From contig NW_021940931.1 in the NCBI RefSeq assembly GCF_004337985.1, positions 1 through 64,000 on the forward strand: 64,000 nucleotides of DNA, in the 5' to 3' direction. A model generated the notes under the pieces. That model worked only from the letters and a program-made list of their open reading frames with translations. It had not been told where the DNA came from and searched no databases. This DNA is from Pyricularia pennisetigena (lineage: Eukaryota > Ascomycota > Sordariomycetes > Magnaporthales > Pyriculariaceae). The translations under genes and the position numbers were made by a program. This document shows, piece by piece, positions 18,740-28,765 of this stretch (position 1 is the first letter of the stretch; each line of letters starts with the position of its first letter).

Positions 18740-19662
18740 TGAATAATAGAACATAAAACACCCTGAAGAACTATGGAGGGGCATGACTATCTCGGAATGT
18801 GTAGGATAGCTCAGAAAAGCACCATGAGCCTATCTTCCAAGGACGGCAGCCAGGTAAGAAAAAGGACTATGTATACCAACAATCCGATACAGTACACCGG
18901 CACATTCAAGAGATAAGTCTTAGAATCCAAATCTAGTGAGAGAACATGCCTTTTCAATCAGCCTTTTGAGTCTCTAATATCGCTTAGCTATTTTGAGAGT
19001 GCGGGAAAAATTGAACACAATTGTCGCATCTTTCAGGTAAAGTCTACAGACTTCAAAACGGTACAAAGCCGAAAAGATGGCTAGGCAATTAAAACGAAAA
19101 GCCCGTCATTGAAATCCATACTGTAAGTCCAAAAAACAATTCGCCGTTAATTTGGACTTGCATTAATATAGTGGTCAAGTTCTGGGATGCCCAAAAAAAG
19201 TTAGGATTCCGACGAAAGTAACCTGGAATATGGAGAGATTGAAATTAGGCCAGGGCTTGCCCAGTTCTGGACATGCCGATTCTGGCTGGGGCAATTTAAC
19301 CAAAGGCCCAAAGATGGGCCGTGGCGACTCCGCCATAGGCTGAGACAATGGTCACCCTCCACTTATTTGATTGTGGCTGAAGACAAACTCAGCACCGAGT
19401 TTTCATAGTCAATACAAATCTCACAGCTGAGATTTGGCACTTGAGATTTCGTGGACCACATTTTCAATTCGGTCTCAGGAACCTGAGACTTTTCCTCCTG
19501 CTTTCGGACCCGAGGCAGTGTGAAGTTTTTTTCTCTGTTGTTTGTATTGACGCCAGCTATGGTTGTTTCTAGCTCTAAAACTCTAAATATCAAGTCGGTA
19601 AGCGTTTCTTGCGCTCCATATCACGTGCTGCTCCTAAGCTGAGGACTGGACCAGCTGACAAA
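18740..19662. other. No gene recognised; small hairpin
   Basis: AT-rich intergenic DNA. AAGTCCAAA (near 19124) and TTTGGACTT (near 19158) can form a 9-bp stem around a short loop. A 76-codon minus ORF at 19363-19593 has no recognisable motif. Confidence 0.4.
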
Positions 19663-20683
19663 TTAACCATTGGCATGCCAATACCACCTCCCTGCCCCAG
19701 CATCATATTTACGCCGGTATCCGTCTGGATGCCACAGCCTGATGCTGTTTAGACTGCAATGCCTCCATCGGGGCCTCCCAGACCAATACTCAAACTCTTG
19801 CATCCATTCCCCGATTTGAATGTTTGAACGACGACTTAATTGGCCAACGACACGCATCCATCCACACCGAATCAATGTATCCAACGCTTCCCGCATCGTA
19901 ATGTTGACCCCGTGAGACTGACTTGAGCGCGGAATAACCCATGTGCCAATCAAACAGTCTTGACTTCTGGTGTCTTCTCGAGTGGTCGCGTGAAACTGAA
20001 AAATCAAGAGGTGTTGGGAGTTATAGACAAAAACCTGCGGGCAGTCGTACTTGTAGGCGTATCTTATGAGTACCAAATCTGTTAGTGACCGAGAACGCTC
20101 CGCAATCGTGATGTATATTTACTAACCCTCTCATCTCTTGCCCTAGCCTTTTGGTGACTGTTCCCATAGTCTTGGCCCCGGACCATTCGTCCTTCTGAAT
20201 GACACCCCATGGCTTCAGCTCGCCAGCGCACAAGCAGTACTCATGACTCTCGACCATCAACGAAAAATAATGGTCGATGGTTTTGGAATCAGTGGTAGCC
20301 CCTGGTGGTCCTGATTGCGAGCGCTCGAATACGTTGAGCCCGTCCCAAGCCTGACGACATGGAAGAGACAAGTGTCTTTGAAGGTCTCGGGTAACATCTG
20401 CTTCTTGTTCGATGAGCTCATGAACTACGTTCGCGCTAGATGTAAGTCGCTGCATACGATCTCCTGCTAGATTTTGATGACCATATCCTTGACAGAGCCG
20501 GTCTTCGATGCAGCTCAATGTTGCGTCTCGAAGTCCTGCTTTTAATTCAGGGAAATCTTGTACCCAGTCTTTCTTGGAAATCTTCGGGTCCTTTCCAGGC
20601 AATCTAAAAAAGGAAGCGCTGGGCAAATCCTCTCTCAGAAGATCCCCGATAGAACTGAGTATTTCGTTTTTGTTCTTGTGGTT
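19663..20683 (-). CDS. PD-(D/E)XK nuclease-like fungal protein, 5' end unresolved
   Basis: Two exons on the minus strand, 20683-20127 and 20062-19663. They are joined by a 64-nt intron with donor GTTAGT, a CTAAC branch-like site and acceptor ATAAG; this join makes EMRGYAYKYDCPQVFVYN in one frame. The open frame at the 5' end begins right after a TAA with no ATG, so an upstream exon with the start must exist or is lost. Notable motifs are FFRLPGKDPKISKKDW, DHYFSLMVESHEYCLC and AGELKPWGVI, which has an E-x-K following a conserved strand as in PD-(D/E)XK enzymes, then LLIFQFHATTRED and GTWVIPRSSQSHG. The nuclease assignment rests on these motifs and general resemblance, not on a search. The C-terminal stop is natural. 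No frameshift is needed with this splice. Confidence 0.6.
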
Positions 20684-20689
20684 TTAAGA

Positions 20690-22842
20690 CCTGTTTAGGC
20701 TAACTCAAAGACCCTTTCCAGCCACCTTGCTGATTTTGCGGGAAGACCGAAATTTGTGCGTTTCGGTACTAGAAAGCGCACCGTCATCTCATTGTGCAAC
20801 CGGAATGATCAACTACGTCAGCGGCAAACAAAGCAGCAATTACGAAAGGCCTTTGTCTGTCGGGCGTCACAGGTTAGGCAGAGCCGACGGCAACTTGCAT
20901 GGCAATGTGATACGTATTAAATTTAGCCGGAGCGATAAAACTGCGAGTACCCGTTCGCTGAGACTGCCATGTTGCCACCTGTGGACAATGGAAAATGTGC
21001 TTTGGAGACTATTCTAGTTCTAGTATCAATGCACGCCCTGACTAATCAGATAAAAATAGAAAATCGGATCCGGATGTCAGCTCCCCTGAGATTAAACACA
21101 CACACGCACTAACAACATAATGACATTGTTGTTGACCGAAATCTTGGGAAATTCATCTCATCCAATGGTGGTGTGCAATCATTTCCGATACTGTAGCATT
21201 AAGGTAGAAAACGGTCCAGCCCGGTGCGATATATGATAACGGCCCTTTAACGACAAATCGAACTACTCATCTTAAACCCATAGTCACCCTTCGTCGGTCC
21301 ATCCCAGATCCTCTTCAGATGTGCCATCTCGTGAGACAAGCGCTCGTCGAGTGCAAAGGACTTGACAATAGGCTCGAGCAAGATACACAGAAATAGCCAA
21401 GCCAGCTAAATGCCCATTTTCCCACCTTTTGGCACACCAACAACGATCATAAAAAGACGACACGACCAGTGTGCCCAAACCGCCACCACCGAAGCCCCCT
21501 TGAGACACTGTTCTCGTTCGCGATAAGGTCTTTCATGGGCATAATTTCGAGAATGTGAGCCAAGAAGATACACGTTTTCCGACTTCATGCAGTCCTGTCT
21601 TGGCCAGCCATCAGCCTGCCATCTGGCCCTTGAGACCCGTATCACTTCCTACAATGGTTGTAGACAGGGGGCAACATAGGCGGGCTTTCCAGCGCTATGT
21701 TCAGAATAAGCCAAGCGAGGAGGGGTTGGTGAACAGCACACAAATGCAGCTACCCCTTTTTTCCCACTCAAGCCATCGTCGGGCAGCAGCCTACCTGTCC
21801 GATTTGATGCACTATCAGCCATCTGCAATACAACAATGGCTTGCCGGGTCCCCAATAATGTGCGCTGCCAAAAGTGGGTTTACGAATGTCCGCTTGATTC
21901 GCTTCCTATTCCCAGTCAAAAACGCTAACTACGCCAATCAACTCTGCAATGCCAGCCAATCGGATTTCGAGTTTGCTCACCGCCGCGCCGATGCAGGGCT
22001 CCTGCATTAGGTATGCTTGACGGTGGTGGCGAATATCTGTCAAAGAAGCTTGCAACCTGCCACCATGATTTGATACTCTGTCAATATAGACCTGTATTCG
22101 ATCTGATAGTCACTTATCCTTATCTCAGTCAGGAGAGCGTCCATCACGATGCAGGAAGTTAGTCTGCAATTTTGGGGGGAAGCAAGCACTACGGTAGGTT
22201 ACTATAATATGGAGCCCAAATCGTGGAAATTGTGGGGCAGATTTGTTAACACGCTGCAAACGTATCGACGACAGCATGGATGAAGCTAGATAACTATATT
22301 TTTCTTTCCTTATACACAAGGGGCTGATTCACAGGGTCTCAGGGTTGCCCAGACGCGGTTTTTGCTGGCCGTATGAGTTTGTCTTTATCGAAAGGCCTGT
22401 AAGGACCTTAGAAATAACCTAAGCTTATTTAATTTACAGTTGCATGATGGCGTGTGGGCCTCGTCGGTAGGAGTTGGTTTGGGGCGGGGGTAAATTCTAT
22501 TCCCAAGTGCTTATCACGTCGTCGTTTCGTCCCCTTTCCAAATCGTACTCTACGTTTTCTGCGATACTTAGAATGGATTTGGGCTGTTCCAACAGAAACT
22601 ATTCGTACCAAATACGAAGTAGTGGGGCACTAACCCCGCAGAATCAAGTCCCAACTCCGCATAAACCACGCAAGTCTCGGGTGGTCATAAATACCTGAAC
22701 AATTCTGATTTGAATGATTTAACAATTCTCATACACAAAATCCTTACATCCACTCACACCGACGCAGACTATCACAATGCCTCCCGTTACCTTTTGGATG
22801 TGGAATGAGCGGCGCGAAAAGGATTGTGTAATATTCTCCAAG
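20690..22842. other. No gene recognised
   Basis: Over 2 kb without a coding region I can support. ORFs at 20727-21017 and 21555-22010 lack motifs and typical splice structure. The 5' exon of the nuclease-like gene should lie close to 20690. Confidence 0.4.
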
Positions 22843-22912
22843 TGTGATCTTTCTGATCTCACAAGATCAGTGAGATCATTTCTCTTGATCTGTGGTGATC
22901 TCAAAGGATCAC
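22843..22912. repeat. GATC-rich tract 1
   Basis: Seven GATC tetramers occur within about 65 bp, several in palindromic settings such as GATCTCACAAGATCAGTGAGATC. A second GATC-rich site lies at 24973-25262. Confidence 0.6.
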
Positions 22913-23604
22913 TGAACCGGCACGTGCGGTGACGTGACTTCTTCCTTAGGTAATCCTGATTCTGCCGGTCGGTAATCTCTCCTGGGCGAGTGTCGTTGGG
23001 AGGGGTGTGACCCCACCTGGTCGGTACCCGCCCAACCCTCTGGTCGTCACCAGCTGCGCGGCATTATTCCATGTCGCGATAGGCACCGCTTGCTCTAAGT
23101 CGGACAACCAACGTGACATATTACCATAATACTTGGGATATTGCCCGGTGGTGCCTGGCGCTATGTGTGTAACGTTCGATCAATCACTCTTTTCAGGACA
23201 GCGCAAGATTTGAGGGAATTCTTAATATTGCACTAGCAGATGCTTAACAAGCTTTCTATGTCGTTCTGACGATCGGTGGCCACCTTGCTCTCTCCCGGCA
23301 TTGTCGGATATGGGTTTTGACGAGGCCAGTGGACCTGCTGTACTTGCGCTCCGAGAAGGGTGGTTCCGGATCCAAACGAGCTTTTGGTCAGCAAAAAACA
23401 ACGTTGTTAAATCACAGGAAAGTAATAGGGAAATTTTGGAGGATAATAATAATGGAGAAGAGGCTAATGAACAGGAAGAGCTCGAAGATATGGACAAGCT
23501 AACAATAACGCTCGAACCGCCGCCATCCCCGGTTTTGTCGCGAGGATTTCGTCGTGATTTATTCCGACCACGTTTTGGGTTGAAGTGATTAATATCTCCG
23601 ATCT
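22913..23604. other. No gene; possible coding relic
   Basis: An ORF at 23301-23588 encodes EGWFRIQTSFWSAKNNVVKS followed by an acidic N/E-rich stretch. It has no ATG context or domain I recognise, so it is left as a possible relic. Confidence 0.3.
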
Positions 23605-23712
23605 TCAATCACATTCGACCGCGTTTCGTCCGTGCACGCGCGCCCTACCCCGCCAATCAGGGCGCGCACATCAATCACTTCGACTCGAAATGATTGTGGA
23701 GGGGCATACCAG
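23605..23712 (+). repeat. Hairpin repeat H, copy 1 (left flank of the alpha-kinase)
   Basis: Contains two stems: GCGCGCCCT (23638-23646) with AGGGCGCGC (23659-23667), and CAATCACTTC (23672-23681) with GAAATGATTG (23687-23696). It ends TGATTGTGGAGGGGCATACC. It aligns with the reverse complement of 24722-24825 from CTTCAATCA through CATACCAGT with some indels, so the two form an inverted pair around the alpha-kinase gene. Confidence 0.7.
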
Positions 23713-23720
23713 TGATATCG

Positions 23721-24440
23721 TCACTCTGCCAGGGAAGAAAGAGGATATCGGCTTCGGCGCATCGGAACAGTCGTCATAGTGGTTCCCTGCCTCATCGGGA
23801 TAGCCGCTCTGCCAATAACCCGCGGCCTGGTCCACTCCCGCCTGCAGAAGCGCCCGCAGGTGTGCCTTTGGAAAAAGGATCGGATCCCGTCGGGGCCGAG
23901 GTCGGCAGGACCGTAGCTCTGGACCTGGGACATGATGACCGGATCCGAAAGAATGTAGCCATCCCGGTAAGAGCCGCCCTGGAGGTCGCACAGGACGACT
24001 TGGCCGCCCGAGTTATGGTACGAGAAGTGGCTCAGGGCCTGCATCGCTTCGGCCCAAACGTCCCCGTCGTTGGGGGTCCAGCCGCTATTGCTATTGAACT
24101 TCTCAAAGTTTTGGATGAGAGGCTCGACCAAGGTTTTGTGGCGGCTATCCTCGTACTCCCAGATCGCGGGAGTATTTAGCAAGATGCGCTGGGTGATGAT
24201 GCCCTCGTCGTGCCAATTGTTTATGATGCTCTGGGTGCGGCGTATCACATTCAGCTCCTCGTCGAAATAGTGATCCTCGAACACACGGCCCGTCTTAAAC
24301 TCTTTTGCCACACAATCCTGGCCCGCCCTTGCGCCCTCTTTGTAAACGCCGCGCCAGACATATTTGAAGCTTCCCTCAGCAAAGAGGTTTTTGCGATAAA
24401 TATCGGCACTGTTAGAGTCATTCGTCCTTGCATAAGCCAT
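23721..24440 (-). CDS. Alpha-kinase (MHCK/EF2K type)
   Basis: Single exon, 239 residues from the ATG at 24440 (MAYARTND). An in-frame start-like codon further upstream exists, but this ATG precedes the domain by the usual short distance. The domain starts with FAEGSFKYVWRGVY; VAKEF supplies the ATP-binding lysine. The C-lobe has LSHFSYHNSGGQVVLCDLQG, LSDPVIMS, YGPADLGPDGIRSFF and RHTCGRFC. The histidines and the C-x3-C fit the structural zinc site of alpha-kinases, and GGQ..CDLQG is the metal-binding/catalytic segment. The gene is probably a cytosolic Ser/Thr kinase; its target is unknown. Alpha-kinases are strongly expanded in some filamentous fungi. The stop codon lies within 10 bp of hairpin repeat copy 1, and copy 2 lies 280 bp beyond the start codon. 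Confidence 0.85.
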   Translation of the reverse strand: MAYARTNDSNSADIYRKNLFAEGSFKYVWRGVYKEGARAGQDCVAKEFKTGRVFEDHYFDEELNVIRRTQSIINNWHDEGIITQRILLNTPAIWEYEDSRHKTLVEPLIQNFEKFNSNSGWTPNDGDVWAEAMQALSHFSYHNSGGQVVLCDLQGGSYRDGYILSDPVIMSQVQSYGPADLGPDGIRSFFQRHTCGRFCRREWTRPRVIGRAAIPMRQGTTMTTVPMRRSRYPLSSLAE

Positions 24441-24569
24441 TCTCTCTATAGCCGGGGGAGCGAGGAGATGGTCAAAATAAAAGTAGGGTCGGCGGTGACG
24501 AAAAGCTGTCCGCTCTCCTAATCCAAAGTGAGCCGACGTAACAAGGGTGCGAATTGCAGGCTTAGAAGG

Positions 24570-24576
24570 GTTATAT
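24570..24576 (-). promoter_or_regulatory. TATA box of the alpha-kinase gene
   Basis: Minus-strand TATATAA lies about 130 bp upstream of the ATG at 24440, inside the segment bracketed by the hairpin repeats, so the gene carries its own promoter within that segment. Confidence 0.45.
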
Positions 24577-24721
24577 ACGTTCAAGATAGCTAATAATCTT
24601 TTGGGGCCTCAAGAGATGCTTAAGGAGCCAGAATCGTCCGTAGAGATTCATGCCTCTAATAGGGTGTATATAGGCCCTTTGTAGCTGAACGCGGGGTCAC
24701 GACCTCAGGGTCTGGGCCCCC

Positions 24722-24825
24722 TTACTGGTATGCCACAATCAACTGATTGATGCGCGCCCCTTGGTTGGTCGGGCGGGGCGCTTGCATGGAGGTAGTCGAC
24801 TTGATTGAAGAATCAAAATGCACGG
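24722..24825 (-). repeat. Hairpin repeat H, copy 2 (inverted, right flank of the alpha-kinase)
   Basis: Inverted relative to copy 1. It has ACTGGTATGCCACAATCA, the small palindrome CAATCA-AC-TGATTG (24736-24749), a GCGCGCCCC/GGGGCGC stem (24752-24781) and TTGATTGAAG at its outer side. The order of blocks mirrors copy 1. Confidence 0.7.
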
Positions 24826-24972
24826 AGTGCGTTGTACTGTGACGACCGTTGGGTGTAACGGATCAAGAATACCCGGCGACACTGGCGACACTGCGGGGTC
24901 AAGGCCTCTTAAGTAAGCCAGGTGGGACGACACCAGGTTAACCTGACCCAAAGGAATCATCAGGAATCAAGT

Positions 24973-25262
24973 GATCAGATTGGATCACTAGGATCATGAA
25001 ATGATCTGTCAGACTTTACAATAGCGGGGCATAAGCAGTGATTGGCTAGTTGATATAGAGATCCTTAACTTCTATTCTCCTACTCTCTAATAGCAAATTA
25101 AACGTGAAGATATTTATACGGTAGGAGTCCCTCATGGGAGTAAGCAATGCGTCAGGTGATTGGTTACCTAATCGGCTGACTAAAGACTGGCCCGGATCTG
25201 GCTCACATGATCCAACAGATCCAGGATCACCAGGCTCAGGAGGTGAGCCAGATGATCCAAGG
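24973..25262. repeat. GATC-rich tract 2, split by a candidate solo LTR
   Basis: Four GATC sites occur within 40 bp (24970-25006) and five within about 65 bp (25197-25262). The segment between them is GATC-poorer and has LTR-like ends, so the two halves were probably one tract. Confidence 0.5.
25007..25217 (-). mobile_element. Candidate solo LTR (211 bp)
   Basis: On the minus strand it starts TGTTGGATCATG and ends AAAGTCTGACA, with a CGTATAAATATC TATA-like box. It is flanked on both sides by GATC (25003-25006 and 25218-25221). Its length and TATA position resemble the solo LTR at 3904-4114. Only 4 bp are duplicated and the site is GATC-rich, so the duplication could be chance. Confidence 0.45.
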
Positions 25263-25777
25263 GAGCTGCAGAGCAGCCTCACCAGTATACAGAGAATACA
25301 CTCGTTACTGTGTAATTGTTTTCACTTCTGGACTGCTTGGCGGCAACGCTGTCGTCGTTTCCGGCGAGCACACCGAGACCCCCGCGCCGCTGTTGGCCGA
25401 CGACACCCACCTCGGTGTCGGCCTGCCGGGGCCTGGACTCATGACGGTCGCTTTCAACACCTTAGCATGACCAAAACGGATATTATCAAAATAACGAATA
25501 GCCACTTCTATGGTGCCACCGCGGCCGACTATCATAACCAAGACCGCCAGCTCCAGGAGAAGCTCCTCATGCAAGCCTCCAACAACACCACTATAACAAT
25601 TCACTCAGATAGGGAGCTCTCGCAGCAAGTCACGTCGCGGGCAGGTGCGCTGAAGGACCAAAGGAGTAACGAGATGTTAGTTTTCCAGCGGTGACGAAAG
25701 ATAAAGAAAACTTGGGTCGAGAGATTGGATTCAGGAAGGCTTTATAAATTCCAGGTCCCCTCCAGCTCGTTGCAGAA
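25263..25777. other. No gene recognised
   Basis: Overlapping ORFs on both strands (25134-25694 plus, 25305-25604 minus) have no recognisable domain. Confidence 0.4.
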
Positions 25778-25779
25778 AC

Positions 25780-25850
25780 CCACGCGCCCCACCCGACCAA
25801 GGGAGCGCGCATCAATCACTTCGACTTGAAGTGATTGCGACCATACTACA
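25780..25850 (+). repeat. Hairpin repeat H, copy 3
   Basis: Same order as copy 1: GCGCCCCACCCGACCAAGGG, GCGCGCATCAATCA, then a perfect 10-bp stem CAATCACTTC (25813-25822) / GAAGTGATTG (25828-25837) with loop GACTT, then TGATTGCGACCATAC. It is the cleanest copy of the second stem. No alpha-kinase sequence lies next to it. Confidence 0.7.
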
Positions 25851-26256
25851 GTCGGTGGAGTTGCGGAAGATGCTACGGAACATGTCACTTGACAACGGTG
25901 TTCGCCTGAACATCGGAGCCAGCGGGGATGTAGTCTTTGGGTTATTGAACTCACTCCATGGTACTCGGCCCATTAATTTTCGAGGACCGGCTCAATCGCA
26001 AAAAGCTCAGACAGGGGACATCATGCGGGAGCAAAGAAGCTTTTCTCGCATGGACCAATCGCCAGACACCTTGTCATCTTTCCTCGGGCAAAAGACAGGC
26101 GTGGTATATTGTACAAGAGGTAGAAATCGATGATAACGGACTTATGCAAGGAGTTATTCGCTACAAAACTTATTCAGTCGAATGGGAACTCATCGGGCAG
26201 TCCTACCGGATTTAGCGGCCGGTGTGTCCTTGCCAGGCTTCATAGATTCGAGCTCT

Positions 26257-26340
26257 GAGCCGCCCCAGGCCCTCAAATTGGATTGCGCTGTTGCTCCAAG
26301 TCACGAAAATGGAAGGCGTCCTGCATCACTGAGGAAATGT
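26257..26340 (+). repeat. Dispersed repeat R1, copy c
   Basis: GCCGCCCCAGGCCCTCAAAT, ATTGCGCTGTTGCTCCAAG and CCTGCATCACTGAGGAAATG follow the R1 order. It is closest to copy a. Confidence 0.55.
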
Positions 26341-27683
26341 TATGGAAGGAATCCATTATCGCCGTAGCTAGGAGCAAACGCTTCATTTAGTTGCGTGGAC
26401 TAGTTATGGCGGGAAATTTGCATGTTAAGGTGGTCGACATTCTGACTGATAACTCCGAACTTAACATGGCGATACCTGATCCAATCGCGTCCATTCAGCC
26501 TTCCAATTTATCAGAGACCAAGGCGGATTCGTTGTCCCACAACCTGATGAGCAGTTCTTACCTGGACTCATTGCAGGTCAAAATCCCATAAAGCTTCATG
26601 TTTCGTTTTCAACACGATTGTACTAGCTGTCAGGGATAATCGAGAGCCACTTGAAGAGGTCCATGCTAGTCAGCGATGTAGATTTTTGGAGCTGCCGATC
26701 CAAAACGGTCGAGGAAACAAGATGCTAAATTTGATGGAAAATCGAGGATGTGGTGGTTGTAGGCTATCGCGTGGGGATTACAGTGACATGGAAATGGTGC
26801 TTTTCGCGATTGGGAAATCGTTATCGCTTATCAATTCAGATGATAGTACTATTAAAGGGAGGTAGGGGCGCCATGGCGCTTTAATTTCGTCTGTGCATCG
26901 GTCGATTCGTTATTTTGCGCGCTCCAGAACAACGCATTCTTTGAGCAGATCGTTCCGTGCCCATTTGTCACCTTCCAACCCAAAGTAATTAATTCTACCA
27001 GCTTTTGCACCCGGTTGAAAAGTAGAGCTGGCTCCTTTCTGAGTGCAGGATCTTTGGTTAGTGCGTTCAGCCGAAGACCAACCCTGCCGCTGATGCAATA
27101 AAATACACTGGATGGCTTATTGGCCGGCAGCCCTCTCCTGAAATTGTGGGCCTAGTGGGTGGGATGACAATAGCCAGTCATTTCGCACAGGCCATTCTAC
27201 ATTGAAACCCCGATTCCTCATTTCCAACGTAGAACCTCACATTCCTATCCGCGCTACGCAAAACTTAGGAAAAGGAAGCATGGCGCACCCTCAAAAAAGG
27301 CGAAGGACGATTTCGCAACAGAGTTTGCTGTTGCTATACATAACGTTTCGCATGCATGGCGATAGTAGATATTAATACATACACCCTCTTTTTCAAGCGT
27401 TTGACATGTAATACCAACAAAGCCTGAATAAAAGGGCGATGACAATGCAGAGAGGAAACTTTGGGAAGCAAGCCATGGCTAATTATCAACAAAAAAATAC
27501 AAGCTGCAATGCAGCCAAATGATCACGAACGGCGCCGGAGGCGCGTAGGCGGAGGCGCGTAGGCAGCTGTGCGACCAAACAAGGAATTTATTTCGTATCA
27601 GAGCCCTCTCATCTCTCATGTCGAACAACAGACCAGACCATTCATCTGATTTTGCTATCAACTATCAACATGGTGTCGCGGNN

Positions 27684-27772
27684 AAAAGGCCCAAATCGTC
27701 ACGATGCGACGTAAACCCGAAATTTGCCGCCCATGACCCCCAACTCGAATTGCTCCAAACACGAAAATGCAA
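27684..27772 (+). repeat. Dispersed repeat R1, copy d
   Basis: Starts AAAAGGCCCAAATCGTCACG and has AAATTTGCCGCCC and AATTGCTCCAAACACGAAAA. It aligns with copy b from its left end, shortened in the middle. It starts right after the NN. Confidence 0.5.
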
Positions 27773-28765
27773 GCTAAGCCTACGGGGAAAAGCTCTTTGA
27801 TTCTTGAGGATAATAGATATGCATGGTTGATAATGTTGAATGCGACAAAATTGATTCGATTTTCATCTTGGATGTTCCCAAGTCTTTCTGGGGATGTTAA
27901 TGTGTGATTTCCAAATGCTGAGAAAATTGACGTGTGATTCCCAACTCCGTCAAAACGCCGGCGCTATCGTAGCAAAATACTCTGCCCTTGTAAATGCACA
28001 AAAGTGCAGCTCTTGCACCCGTCACTTCATTCAAGTCTTGTAATCTTTTTCTCGATACCATGTCGTCGTGTGCAAAAAGCTCTTTGAAGTCTTTGCGCTT
28101 CGGTTCGAGGACGCGTTTTAAACATTTTCAGTTGTAATTTGCGGACGATCGGGGAATCGTGAATTATGTGGAATGGAATTTGGCTTTAGCAATATCCCTT
28201 GAGAGTAAGCAAGTGAGAGACTTAGAGACAAAGGTTCAATATAAATAGGCACTGGAGGTGCCGAAAGCGCTCTCACCGAAAGCCAGAATCCAGGTTTTGG
28301 GTTAATCGTGGGTGCTCATCCCGAAACCTGGTGCTGGCGGATGGACGCCACGAGGGTGGCCAGATTCTGGGCGACTTGTGCCAAGATTGGGTCCATTCGA
28401 ATGAAGCCTTTTCCCTTTGACCGTTTTATTTGATGACGGCTTACCAAAAGGTCGAAATCCTGGCTTTGGTGCTGTGTTATTGTGTGATGTCACCCTCTTC
28501 TCATCTGGATGGTGCTGAAAAGTAACAAGATCTTTGGTGGTTCCACATTCCTATACCAGGCTGGTAATTTGGCCTCGTTAGCCAACTTGGTGTGTGGAGC
28601 GACACGCTACAAACCTACTTGGATGGCCCATACTACTCGGGTAAACCTCGGGCTAGCGACTAGTGCCCTTTGGCTAACCAACAACCATGGCGCAAATCAA
28701 AACAAAGCATTGTTTACCATCAATCTGCCACAAAGCATTGTTTGCCGTCAATCCTACGATGTACC

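Larger units (their letters stand above)
25851..28765. other. Gene-poor stretch with two R1 copies and an NN
   Basis: No supportable gene. It holds R1 copies at 26257 and 27684, two ambiguous bases at 27682-27683, and a hairpin at 28290-28331. A TATAAATAG motif at about 28241 lies 525 bp upstream of the next gene's ATG, with no clear link to it. Confidence 0.4.

Noticed and set aside
21555..22010. 151-codon plus ORF
   Set aside because: No motif and unlike neighbouring coding sequence; treated as chance.
23222..23608. 128-codon minus ORF
   Set aside because: Ser-rich antisense of a plus-strand acidic ORF; neither strand shows a known domain.
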